Assembly (NCBI RefSeq): GCF_002102185.1
Contig: NZ_LQOW01000031.1
Span: forward strand, 372,001-436,000
Reading direction: 5' to 3'
Length of the DNA: 64,000 nucleotides
Origin: Mycobacterium fragae
GTDB lineage: Bacteria; Actinomycetota; Actinomycetes; Mycobacteriales; Mycobacteriaceae
This document shows, in pieces, positions 19,279-26,348 of this stretch. The notes below the pieces were generated by a model. It made no database searches. It was not told the origin of the DNA and was given only the letters and a program-made list of their open reading frames with translations. The position numbers and the translations under genes were made by a program. Position 1 is the first letter of the stretch. Each line of letters opens with the position of its first letter.

Positions 19279-19539
19279 CTAACGCAGCGTGGTTGACCGT
19301 GGCGCCACGTCTTGATCTGCGGCGTACTTCGCGAAGGCCCTGCAAGCCTCGTTGACCAGCTCGTTAGTCAGGCTGCCGTCGCGTACAGCACGCACAACGT
19401 CACCGACCGCCTGCACCACGGCGAGATCAAAAGTCAAGCATGCCGGCGACAAATGGCCCTCAAGCAGCGCGTGGTTGAGAACGGCCTTGAAGCAGTCCAA
19501 AAGTTCCTCGTAGGACGGCGGTCCCGCCGTTTCTTGCAT
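19279..19539 (-). CDS. Hypothetical protein, 86 aa, in island
   Basis: An 86-residue, probably helical protein with no recognised family. Visible segments are YEELLDCFKAVLNHALLEGHLSP and a C-terminal ELVNEACRAFAKYAADQ. Codon use looks coding and no overlapping frame is better. It lies immediately inside the left tRNA-derived repeat, pointing towards the tRNA, which suggests cargo of the element. Function unknown. Confidence 0.5.
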   Translation of the reverse strand: MQETAGPPSYEELLDCFKAVLNHALLEGHLSPACLTFDLAVVQAVGDVVRAVRDGSLTNELVNEACRAFAKYAADQDVAPRSTTLR

Positions 19540-19608
19540 GGTGCATACAACGCTTGTCCTATTGCGGCATCAGCGCAATAGCAAGGTGCCCTGTACGCCA
19601 CGCCACAA

Positions 19609-19779
19609 TCACACGGCGTATTCCCAAATGTTCGTATGGTTCAACTCATGGTGATGGACACACACCATCGTCTTGCCCTGCCCATCCGTCGTAGGCGGCG
19701 CCCCCAACGGACACTGATCTCCCGGCGCCGGCGACAACGGCGCAAACACCAATGTCGCAGCAATCAATGCGGATATCAT
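19609..19779 (-). CDS. Small secreted Cys-containing protein, 56 aa
   Basis: A 56-residue peptide with a signal sequence (MISALIAATLVFAPLSPAPG) and a short mature part containing GDQCPLG, MVCVHHH and a C-terminal NIWEYAV. ATG 19779 is chosen because AAAGGAGGG lies six bases upstream; the longer frame to 19827 lacks a signal. The two mature cysteines could form one disulphide. The layout (GDxCP followed by a short Cys-His-rich stretch) resembles small exported mycobacterial proteins of unknown role. Confidence 0.6.
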   Translation of the reverse strand: MISALIAATLVFAPLSPAPGDQCPLGAPPTTDGQGKTMVCVHHHELNHTNIWEYAV

Positions 19780-20029
19780 CGTCGCCCTCCTTTCGCTAGC
19801 CGCTACCCATAACACGACCCCAACCACCAGCAGAGTTCAAAGGAGACGGCTACCGTGGTCGCGGCGTGCGGATACACGGTCGTTAGGCCCATATCGTCGG
19901 CCCCCTCGACGTCGCGCGCCACGCTCGCGAGGCCTGGTGCCACCGCCCCCGGCTTGGAGGACGCGGCGGATTGGCGATTAACGAACTACGGGCGGTGTCG
20001 GCGGGGACAGCCATAAAGTAGGGCGAGCC

Positions 20030-20635
20030 ATGTCCAGATCAGCGACCGCCTCGGTGCCTTCTTTGTCCGTCGACCGAGCGGCGTCGGACGAGCGAAAGGC
20101 GCGCCTAGAGGCATACCTGTCGGCCAAGGTCTGGAACCTTTGGCGAGGGGTTCATCTGCGCGTCGGCGTCCGTGTGTCGATCGTCTGCCGAACAGCGCGG
20201 AGCCGCCTTCTACGAGGCTCAGAGCCACATGGTCGGCCCGTGCTATGACCTGACCGCTGACGGCAAGCCCTATCGCGTCGTGGTTCTGCCGATGGAAACG
20301 GGCGAACCCAAGCAACACCGGACGCTCGACCAGCGCACTAAGGACGTGCTCGATTCCGCCAAACTGACGTTCCGCAACCCTCGGCATCCTCCAGCCAACC
20401 CTTGTCATATCGCAGGGTGGGGGGCGACCTCGAAAAGTCGCTCCGCGCGAACCTGGGTGTGACCGAGTGGAAAACGCCTCACATCGCGACGTGCGAGCTT
20501 GACGGCAACCGGTTCGTCTGGGTGTCGCTGTGGCATCCGTCGCGGGGCAACTGGCACTCACTCAAGTGCAGCTACTTGCACAGCACTGTCGTTCCGGCCA
20601 TCAAGCAGGGACGGGCGTTGGCGCTCGGCGGCTGA
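20030..20635 (+). pseudogene. Decayed gene (possible uracil-DNA glycosylase-like), several frameshifts
   Basis: Three consecutive frames encode pieces of what looks like one protein. Frame 2 from ATG 20030 gives ERKARLEAYLSAKV; from about 20130 frame 3 gives FGEGFICASASVCRSSAEQ through PYRVVVLPMETG and DVLDSAKLTFRN; near 20372 frame 1 gives LGILQPTLVISQG; from about 20414 frame 2 gives ANLGVTEWKTPHIATCELDG, FVWVSLWHPSRGNW and ends at 20635. The jump from LTFRN to LGILQP suggests an internal deletion as well. Related intact proteins exist in mycobacterial mobile regions (recalled); PMETG and HPS recall uracil-DNA glycosylase motifs but this is weak. Confidence 0.6.
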
Positions 20636-20637
20636 GT

Positions 20638-20663
20638 TCGGCTCGAACGCTTGAACGAGCCGA
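20638..20663 (+). terminator. 8-bp stem hairpin after the pseudogene
   Basis: TCGGCTCG-N10-CGAGCCGA is a perfect 8-bp inverted repeat beginning two bases after the pseudogene stop. No U tract follows, as is common in mycobacterial terminators. Confidence 0.55.
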
Positions 20664-20737
20664 CCGCCGCTGGCCGAAAATGGGCCAAGACAAGGGAATA
20701 GCGCGCCGAGACAAGGCGAGACGATGATTCACGAAAT

Positions 20738-20787
20738 CTGTTGTGCAACAGGAGATATTGGGTAACAAGACGACACGGGACGACACG
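20738..20787. repeat. Palindrome and tandem 9-mers near the right repeat
   Basis: CTGTTG-TG-CAACAG (20738-20751) is a perfect palindrome. GACGACACG occurs twice at 20769-20777 and 20779-20787. Both lie just inside the right tRNA-derived repeat, where accessory recombinase sites are normally found. Confidence 0.35.
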
Positions 20788-20808
20788 CCCTAGACATGCC
20801 GATATAGA

Positions 20809-20852
20809 TTTACACATCAGCGGTCGGCGGTTCGATCCCGTCCGCGCCCACC
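20809..20852 (+). repeat. attR-like direct repeat (tRNA-Val 3' fragment)
   Basis: The second copy of the 44-bp tRNA-Val 3' segment, with one mismatch in the anticodon stem. No 5' half of a tRNA precedes it, so it is not a tRNA gene but the distal end of the integrated element. Confidence 0.85.
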
Positions 20853-20853
20853 G

Positions 20854-21099
20854 TTACAAACTGCCCGGCGTACCGGGCGGCGGCGGTTGGTTCATCACCC
20901 AATTGCAGGGCACCCACATCCGATATGCGATCCATGCACATTGCTGCTCGGGCGTGAGCCCAGGCGGTCCGGGCGCTGGTGCCGGAGCCGGCGGTGGTTC
21001 CGGGTCGGCCGTGGCAGGCCCGGCGCCGACGAGCGCGCCGGTGGCGGCTGCGGCGGCGAATGCCGAGAGCGCAAACAAGCGTCGTGAGCGACGACTCAT
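20854..21099 (-). CDS. Small secreted Pro-rich protein, 81 aa
   Basis: An 81-residue exported protein. The signal peptide (Arg-rich start, then LFALSAFAAAAATGALVGAG, cleavage after ATA) precedes a Pro/Ala-rich linker and a compact C-terminal segment with LTPEQQCAWIAYRMWVPCNW, which carries two cysteines and several tryptophans. GGAGGTGAT lies before ATG 21099. Its stop is one base from the right tRNA-derived repeat, so the element ended exactly beside this gene. Function unknown; similar small PEPPPAPAPAP-linker proteins are common in mycobacterial secretomes. Confidence 0.75.
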   Translation of the reverse strand: MSRRSRRLFALSAFAAAAATGALVGAGPATADPEPPPAPAPAPGPPGLTPEQQCAWIAYRMWVPCNWVMNQPPPPGTPGSL

Positions 21100-21190
21100 G
21101 GTGGCATCACCTCCGATGCGGGGTCTCGTCGTCCTCCCTCGATTGCAGAGATGGTAAGGACGATCGCCGACACCCGGGCGGGTTTAATCA

Positions 21191-21880
21191 CTAAAGACGG
21201 CCGGCGGTGAAAGTCGCAGCCTGAGCGGGCATCCCGGAATGCTGATAGGAAAGGTGTGCCGCGGAGAACATCTCGTCATGGGATGGCGGTGCCAGAGGCC
21301 CCGGGGAGCAAATCGGATCACCGGGCGCGCACAGATCAATGGCCTTGGCCCCGTACCACGGGCTGACCGTGCTTACCGGCGCCCCCAGGTATCTGTCCGA
21401 TGGATTCCCGAAGAGGGCGAGCGCAGCAACATGATCGGCCTGGTCCGCCGATAGGGTCGCAGGGACAAAGCCCGCGATCGGGAATTGGGCGATCGTGATC
21501 TGATCGATCACCAGCGCGCCTTGGGAATATCCACCGAGCACGATTTTGGTTTGGGGGCAATTCGCGATCATGGACTGGACGTGAGCGCTCGCATCACTGG
21601 TGCCTGCGTTAACGGACGGCACGAAATCCTCCGTGGCGGGGTAGTTGACCGGATAGACGCCGACCGACTTGCCGCCGACTTGTGAGCGCAGCGAATCGAC
21701 AAACTCCTGTCCGACCCCGCCAACGCCGGGTGGCTCGGTGGTAGCGCGAGCAAACGTCACCTCGACATCGGGGCAGGCGGCAGCGGACGCGGGAGCTGCG
21801 TTGAGCGGCGCGCTCAGCAGCGCCACCGAGGTGGTCACCGCCATGGCAGCCAGAAAATGCGCGATTCGCCGCGCGTGCAC
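21191..21880 (-). CDS. Secreted cutinase-family esterase
   Basis: A 229-residue alpha/beta hydrolase of the cutinase family (cutinase-like proteins of mycobacteria cleave lipid esters). The signal peptide ends near ASAAACP. The catalytic serine is in GGYSQGALV; the Asp and His are in DLCAPGDPICSPG and the C-terminal HLSY. Cysteines pair as in cutinases (ACPDVEV...NCPQT and LCAPGDPIC). GTG 21880 is the start. Which of the several mycobacterial paralogues it corresponds to cannot be decided from motifs. It stands alone between two minus-strand genes with its own spacing. Confidence 0.92.
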   Translation of the reverse strand: MHARRIAHFLAAMAVTTSVALLSAPLNAAPASAAACPDVEVTFARATTEPPGVGGVGQEFVDSLRSQVGGKSVGVYPVNYPATEDFVPSVNAGTSDASAHVQSMIANCPQTKIVLGGYSQGALVIDQITIAQFPIAGFVPATLSADQADHVAALALFGNPSDRYLGAPVSTVSPWYGAKAIDLCAPGDPICSPGPLAPPSHDEMFSAAHLSYQHSGMPAQAATFTAGRL

Positions 21881-21911
21881 CCCTTAATGCTCACATATCC
21901 AGGCGGGACGG

Positions 21912-22307
21912 TCATCCCGGCGGCGCGAAGAACTCGAGCGCAATGCCGTCCGGGTCGCGGAAACTCAACCCCGAGCCGTAGGGCGCGTCCACGATCCCAC
22001 CGTGGTGCACGCCGAGCTCGTTGAGTCGGGTTATCCACTTCTCCAGCTCGGCGCGGGTGGCGCAGCCGAACCCGACATGATCCAGGCCCACCCGGAACTC
22101 GCTGAATCGCTCATCGGGCGCCGAACGCTCGTGCTGGTGGATGCCGAACAACGTGCCGCCGTCGAGCATCCAGACCAGATGCCGAAATCCGGCGTCGGTG
22201 TGCTCGTCGAGTACCGGGTCGGCGCCGATCAGCGTGCGGTACCACGGTCCGCTGACCTTCATGTCCCGCACTGTTATCGCGACATGGTTGAGTGCCGGGA
22301 AAGCCAT
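21912..22307 (-). CDS. VOC (glyoxalase/dioxygenase) family protein
   Basis: A 131-residue vicinal oxygen chelate protein with the beta-alpha-beta-beta-beta pattern repeated twice: LNHVAITVRDMKVSGPWYRTLIG at the N-terminus, GLDHVGFGC in the middle and SFRDPDGIALEFFAP at the C-terminus. The possible metal ligands are His8, the central His of LDHVGF and the final Glu of LEFF. GGGAG precedes ATG 22307. Substrate unknown; the family includes glyoxalase I, extradiol dioxygenases and antibiotic-binding proteins. Confidence 0.88.
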   Translation of the reverse strand: MAFPALNHVAITVRDMKVSGPWYRTLIGADPVLDEHTDAGFRHLVWMLDGGTLFGIHQHERSAPDERFSEFRVGLDHVGFGCATRAELEKWITRLNELGVHHGGIVDAPYGSGLSFRDPDGIALEFFAPPG

Positions 22308-22436
22308 CGATCTGCTCCCTTCTGAAGGATTCGACCGCCGGCCTGGCGCCCGAAATGTGATCTACTTCGCAACCGCGGGTTGATGAGGCGAGTAACACAT
22401 TTACCGGCGCCGAGACTTCCGGTAACGATAGTTAGT

Positions 22437-22580
22437 ATGACTTCGCAATTGACTCCCGAACGTTCGACTGCGCTTCCGCAAAAGAAGGATGAGACCCGCG
22501 AGCGCGTCTTTCTACAGCCCTGGTTTTGGGCGGCGCTGCTGTGCATCGTCGCGTTGGCGGTGTTCGCCGTAGTCGGGTAG
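22437..22580 (+). CDS. Small single-pass membrane protein, 47 aa
   Basis: A 47-residue protein with a charged N-terminal half (PQKKDETRERVF) and one C-terminal transmembrane helix (WFWAALLCIVALAVFAVV). ATG 22437 is the first plausible start; the frame is open back to 22380 but without a signal there. It ends three bases from the convergent MpaB-type gene. No family recognised; the topology would leave the charged part in the cytosol. Confidence 0.55.
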   Translation: MTSQLTPERSTALPQKKDETRERVFLQPWFWAALLCIVALAVFAVVG

Positions 22581-22583
22581 CCG

Positions 22584-23399
22584 TCACACGATCCGTTTGC
22601 CACGGCGCGCACGGGATCGCATGTCCCACAAGTAAAGTCGGTAACCGAGAATCCACGCCTGGTGGGGGATCAGCCGATCGGCTAGCCGCAGCGCGGCCAG
22701 TAGCCACTCGAAGCGGCGTTGCTGGGATTCGGACCAGTCCAGCTGCATCATTGCCCGGAACTCGGGCGCGAGAAAGCCCGTCGTCGCGAAGAGGTTGAAC
22801 GGTCCGACCAGTGCGCTCAGCGGCCGCGGCAGGAACGCCACCGTCGCCACCCCCCGAAGGTGCTCGCGCACCGGAGGGTCGATGCGCAGGTCGTCGAGCG
22901 AGCGCTTCCAGTACTCGTCGAACGCCACCCTGTCCGGCGGCCACATGTCGTCGCGCACCTGCAGCGTGGTGCCCAGCCGCTTGGCGTCCCGATACACCGC
23001 GTCGGCGGAGGCGTCGTCGAGGGGGCCGTGCAAGAACTCGTGCTGGTCGACGAAATAGCGGTACAGGCAGGCGGCCACCCACAGCTGGAGCCGGGGATCG
23101 AGGGCGTTGTAGGATACCGGGCTCGACGACGTCGAGCGCACCTGGCGATGCGCGGTGTCGACGGCGGCGCGGATCAGCTCGCGGTCTTCCTGCGTCCCGA
23201 TCGTCGCGACGGCCAAGTAGGTGCCGGTGGTCCGGGCCCGTTTGAACGGGTGCTTGTAGACGTTGCCGCTGTCGACCGGACTTTCCAGCACGCCGTATCC
23301 GACACCCGGCAACGACAACTGCATGATCACGTTGGCGGCGGGTAGCAATACCGCGGCGGGGTTAAGCAGGTCGGCGAGCCGGGTGGCGGATCGCTTCAT
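22584..23399 (-). CDS. MpaB-type oxygenase (DUF2236 family, Rv2237 type)
   Basis: A 271-residue DUF2236 protein, related to the membrane-bound oxygenase MpaB and to latex-clearing proteins, which bind haem. The family segments are visible: HPFKRARTTGTYLAVATIG, the conserved RRVH-like AHRQVR, DPRLQLWVAACLYRYFVDQHE and EFLHGPLDD. A histidine within AHRQVR is the likely haem ligand by family analogy. M. tuberculosis has Rv2237 of the same family at this point between ahpE and cobD. Substrate unknown. Confidence 0.88.
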   Translation of the reverse strand: MKRSATRLADLLNPAAVLLPAANVIMQLSLPGVGYGVLESPVDSGNVYKHPFKRARTTGTYLAVATIGTQEDRELIRAAVDTAHRQVRSTSSSPVSYNALDPRLQLWVAACLYRYFVDQHEFLHGPLDDASADAVYRDAKRLGTTLQVRDDMWPPDRVAFDEYWKRSLDDLRIDPPVREHLRGVATVAFLPRPLSALVGPFNLFATTGFLAPEFRAMMQLDWSESQQRRFEWLLAALRLADRLIPHQAWILGYRLYLWDMRSRARRGKRIV

Positions 23400-23434
23400 G
23401 CAATCGAGTGAACCATGTGTGAGACGCTGCCGAG

Positions 23435-24400
23435 GTGTTTGGGACGATGCGGCTCGTCGGGGTGCTTGCCGGCTATCTGGCCGACCTTGTGCTCGGCGAC
23501 CCGCAGCGTGCTCATCCGGTAGCAGGATTCGGTGCTGCGGCTTCGGCGTTGGAGCGGTTCAGCTACCGCGATTCCCGGGTCGCCGGCGCGCTTCATTCGG
23601 GTCTCCTAGTCGGCGCGGCAATCCTGTTGGGCGCGGTACTGCAGCGGTTCACCGGGCGGCTTTGCGCGGTGGCCGCGGCGACCTGGATGTCGTTGGGTGG
23701 GACATCGTTGGCGCGCACCGGGCTGGCGATGTCTGAGCTGCTCGACCGCGATGACGTCGAGGCCGCCCGCCGATTGTTGCCATCGCTGTGCGGCCGCGAC
23801 CCTGAGCAGCTCGACGCTGCGGGACTGACTCGCGCGGCATTGGAATCGGTCGCCGAGAACACCTCCGACGCACATGTGGCGCCGCTGCTGTGGGCTGCGG
23901 TGGGCGGTGCGCCCGCGGTGCTGGGGTACCGCGCTGTCAACACGTTGGATTCGATGATCGGTCACCGTTCACCGCGCTATCACCGATTCGGTTGGGCTGC
24001 CGCACGTTTGGATGATGCGGTCAACTATGCCGCGGCGCGGGTGACCGCTGCGCTGGTGGTGGTGTGTGCGCCGGTCGTCGGCGGATCGCCGTCGGATGCG
24101 TTGCGCGTCTGGCGCCGGGACGCCGGGCGGCATCCCAGCCCCAATGCCGGCGTCGTCGAGGCGGCATTCGCCGGGGCGCTGGGCGTGCGGTTGGGCGGAC
24201 CCACTGCGTACCGCTATGAACTGCAGATACGGCCCGCCCTCGGCGACGGGCCGGCGCCGACGGTGGCCGACTTGCGCCGTGCGGTGCGGCTATCCCGGGT
24301 TGTGCAGGCCGCCGCCGGCGTGCTCGTTATCGGCGTCGGCCGTAGCGGTCGCTCAGTTTCTCGTCGACGGTCTGCGGCGCACCGGTGTCGGCGGGTTTGA
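23435..24400 (+). CDS. cobD: Adenosylcobinamide-phosphate synthase
   Basis: A 321-residue CobD/CbiB integral membrane protein, which attaches aminopropanol (phosphate) to adenosylcobyric acid in vitamin B12 synthesis. Family motifs are LVLGDPQRAHPVAGFG (about residue 20), ARTGLAMSELL, ALESVAENTSDAHVAPLLW, YRAVNTLDSMIGHRSPRY and RRDAGRHPSPNAGVVEAAFAGAL. GTG 23435 or ATG 23447 could start it. The last 24 codons overlap the convergent SURF1 gene and read an Arg/Ser-rich tail, longer than I recall for M. tuberculosis CobD. cobC lies 2 kb away, so cobalamin genes are loosely clustered here. Confidence 0.93.
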   Translation: MFGTMRLVGVLAGYLADLVLGDPQRAHPVAGFGAAASALERFSYRDSRVAGALHSGLLVGAAILLGAVLQRFTGRLCAVAAATWMSLGGTSLARTGLAMSELLDRDDVEAARRLLPSLCGRDPEQLDAAGLTRAALESVAENTSDAHVAPLLWAAVGGAPAVLGYRAVNTLDSMIGHRSPRYHRFGWAAARLDDAVNYAAARVTAALVVVCAPVVGGSPSDALRVWRRDAGRHPSPNAGVVEAAFAGALGVRLGGPTAYRYELQIRPALGDGPAPTVADLRRAVRLSRVVQAAAGVLVIGVGRSGRSVSRRRSAAHRCRRV

Positions 24401-25142
24401 CCTTTTCCGCACGGCGGGCCCGGATCTCGGAGTACACGAAGTAGCCAAGCAGGATCGGCGCGGCGATGCCGAAGGTGATCCATTGGATGCCATACGACAG
24501 AAACGGTCCCGCATCCAGGTGGGGCACCCCGATGACGCCGAGCCCGCCGGGTTGATTGTCGACCAGTTGTAGATACGACCCGGCCAACGGCACCCCGGTC
24601 AGCCTGGCGATCTGGTCGATGTCGATCGAATACACCTGCCGCACACCGTCGCTGGTGAACGGCTCCTTGCCCGCCACCGGCTGCTCCGAATCGCGTAGCC
24701 GCGCAGTGATGGAGACCGTGCCGCTGGGCGGCCGGGGGATGGGCGGGACCCGCAAACCCTGCTCGGGCCGCACGTATCCCCGGTCGACCAGGACCGTCGG
24801 TCCGCCATCGACGGCGAACGGCACCAGCACCTCGAACGCCGGCTCCCCACCGGCCACCCGCAACCGCGCCAGCAGCTGTTTGTCGGCCAGGTAGTGCCCC
24901 GTCGCGGTAACCCTCCGCCACTGCGCGTCAGGCGCCGACGAATCCTGCTGGGGCAACAGGGTTCTCAGCGGAACGGGGTCGGTCGTCAGAGCTTGCTCGA
25001 TCTGTTTGTTCTCTCGCGAGGTCTTGGTGTTCTTGCCCAGCTGCCAGGGTGCGAGCACGCTGAAACACAAGTAGGTGAACGCGATAACCACCACGGCCAG
25101 CGCCAGCCAGCCCGGCCGCAGCAGGAACGCCAACCGGCGCAT
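24327..25142 (-). CDS. SURF1 family protein, cytochrome oxidase biogenesis
   Basis: A 271-residue SURF1 protein, involved in haem a insertion during cytochrome aa3 oxidase assembly. It has the family topology: an N-terminal transmembrane helix (about 13-33, ending LAPWQLGKNTKT), a large extracytoplasmic domain with VLVDRGYVRPEQG, and a C-terminal helix (WITFGIAAPILLGYFVYSEI). It starts at ATG 25142, overlapping the ptpA stop by one base, and its 3' end overlaps cobD in the convergent direction by 74 bp. M. tuberculosis Rv2235 is the counterpart. Confidence 0.92.
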   Translation of the reverse strand: MRRLAFLLRPGWLALAVVVIAFTYLCFSVLAPWQLGKNTKTSRENKQIEQALTTDPVPLRTLLPQQDSSAPDAQWRRVTATGHYLADKQLLARLRVAGGEPAFEVLVPFAVDGGPTVLVDRGYVRPEQGLRVPPIPRPPSGTVSITARLRDSEQPVAGKEPFTSDGVRQVYSIDIDQIARLTGVPLAGSYLQLVDNQPGGLGVIGVPHLDAGPFLSYGIQWITFGIAAPILLGYFVYSEIRARRAEKVKPADTGAPQTVDEKLSDRYGRRR

Positions 25143-25636
25143 CAGCGTTGCCCGTTCTCCGCGAGCCGCTCGTCGACCCAGTCGTGCAGGCCCGGCAACG
25201 CGGCCTCGATGGCGGTGAACACCGCCTCGAAATCGTCGTGGTCGCCGTAATAGGGGTCGTCGACGTCGAGAGCATAGGCGCCGGAGCGGGGGTCGAAGGA
25301 ACGCAGCATCCGAATGCGGTCGGCGTCAACTCCCAGTTGGCGAAGGAGCCAGACATGGTTGCGGGCCAGCGCCACCACCAGGTCGGCTTCCAGGTGGTCG
25401 ATGTCGACCTGCGCGGCCGAGTGGTCGGTGGGGTAGCCGTGCGCGCGCAGCACCCGGTTGGCCCGTTCGTCGGCGGTCTTCCCGATGTGCCACCCGGCGG
25501 TTCCCGCGCTGGTCACTCGGACCACGTCGTGCAGTCCGCGTTGGCTGATCTGATGGGCGAACATCTTCTCGGCCATCGGCGACCGGCAGATGTTGCCGGT
25601 GCACACGAAGGTGATGTGCAGCCTGGGGTCAGACAC
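25142..25636 (-). CDS. ptpA: Low-molecular-weight protein tyrosine phosphatase
   Basis: A 164-residue LMW phosphatase. The P-loop is CTGNICRS (Cys12, Arg18) at the N-terminus, and the general acid Asp is in DVDDPYYGD near residue 126. In M. tuberculosis PtpA is secreted into macrophages and dephosphorylates host VPS33B, and its own tyrosines are phosphorylated by PtkA; conservation of the host role here is not shown by sequence. It overlaps ptkA by eight bases and SURF1 by one, so the three form an operon. Confidence 0.95.
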   Translation of the reverse strand: MSDPRLHITFVCTGNICRSPMAEKMFAHQISQRGLHDVVRVTSAGTAGWHIGKTADERANRVLRAHGYPTDHSAAQVDIDHLEADLVVALARNHVWLLRQLGVDADRIRMLRSFDPRSGAYALDVDDPYYGDHDDFEAVFTAIEAALPGLHDWVDERLAENGQR

Positions 25637-26294
25637 CTAGCGCCCTCCGCAGCTCCGCGACCGTGGCGACATGCTTGAAGCCGTTATGTCCGGCGAAGTC
25701 GTCGCGGCCGTAGCCCCAACCGACCACCACGGCGTCGATGCCGTGCGCGGCCGCTCCCTCGACGTCGTGGACGCGGTCGCCGACCATGAGCACGCGCTCC
25801 GGCAGGGGCTGCAGCTGTGCCAACGCGTGGGCCAGCACGTCGGTCTTGCTGCTGCGGGCGCCGTCGACGCTGGCGCCGGCCACCACTTCGAAATAGTCGT
25901 CGACACCGAAATGGGCCAGGATGCGCCGTGCGGTCGGCTCGGCCTTGGAGGTGGCCACGGCCAGCCGGACGCCCGCCGCCCGCAGGTCGGCCAGCAACGG
26001 CTCGATTCCCTCGAAGAGGCTGTTCATGGCCCAACCGCGGGTGCTGTAGTCGGCGCGGTAGGCCGCGATCGCGGCCTCGGTGTGCTCGCCGAGCCCCATC
26101 GCGGCCAGCGTGTGGTGCATCGGTGGGCCGACGATCCGGCCGGCCAGGTCGCCCTCGGGGACGGCGGCACCCACCTGGCTGAGCGCGTGGCGAAAGCTGG
26201 ACACAATGCCGTGCGCGGAATCGGTCAGGGTGCCGTCGAGGTCGAAAATGACCAACTGCGGGGGACCGGCCGTGATCGTGACTGTCACGCTCAC
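25629..26294 (-). CDS. ptkA: HAD-type tyrosine kinase PtkA homologue, short form
   Basis: A 221-residue haloacid-dehalogenase fold protein. HAD motif I is VIFDLDGTLTDS (residues about 14-25), motif II VATSKAEPTARR, and motifs III/IV are in MVGDRVHDVEGAAAHGID. M. tuberculosis Rv2232 (PtkA) phosphorylates PtpA and is about 290 residues with a disordered N-terminal region (recalled). Here the GTG start has GGAGA before it and an in-frame stop occurs 16 codons upstream with no start between, so that N-terminal region is truly missing. The protein could therefore act as an ordinary HAD phosphatase. It overlaps ptpA by eight bases. Confidence 0.85.
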   Translation of the reverse strand: MSVTVTITAGPPQLVIFDLDGTLTDSAHGIVSSFRHALSQVGAAVPEGDLAGRIVGPPMHHTLAAMGLGEHTEAAIAAYRADYSTRGWAMNSLFEGIEPLLADLRAAGVRLAVATSKAEPTARRILAHFGVDDYFEVVAGASVDGARSSKTDVLAHALAQLQPLPERVLMVGDRVHDVEGAAAHGIDAVVVGWGYGRDDFAGHNGFKHVATVAELRRALGV

Positions 26295-26335
26295 ATTGTC
26301 TCCGACGCGCCGACCTGCTCTGCCGGCGAGGCCGT

Positions 26336-26341
26336 TAGTGT
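26336..26341 (+). promoter_or_regulatory. -10 element of cobC (leaderless)
   Basis: TAGTGT lies seven bases before GTG 26349. It fixes the start of the cobC operon inside the divergent gap to ptkA. Confidence 0.5.
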
Positions 26342-26348
26342 TTCACAC

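Larger units (their letters stand above)
19269..20808. mobile_element. Remnant of tRNA-Val-integrated element
   Basis: The 1.54 kb between the two 44-bp tRNA-derived repeats holds two small minus-strand genes and one broken plus-strand gene, and no integrase or excisionase. The unit of repeat plus island is 1,585 bp. It is best read as the decayed core of an integrative element or prophage that lost its recombinase. The stretch 19780-20029 shows no gene or clear signal. Confidence 0.7.

Noticed and set aside
20809..20852. Second tRNA gene at the right repeat
   Set aside because: Only the 3' 44 bases exist; there is no acceptor 5' strand or D arm.
19269..20852. Intact prophage or integrative element
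   Set aside because: No integrase, excisionase, capsid or replication gene is present in 1.6 kb; only a remnant is supported.
20741..21157. 138-codon plus frame crossing the right tRNA repeat
   Set aside because: It translates a tRNA fragment and the antisense of the secreted 81-aa gene, which has a strong ribosome binding site and signal peptide.
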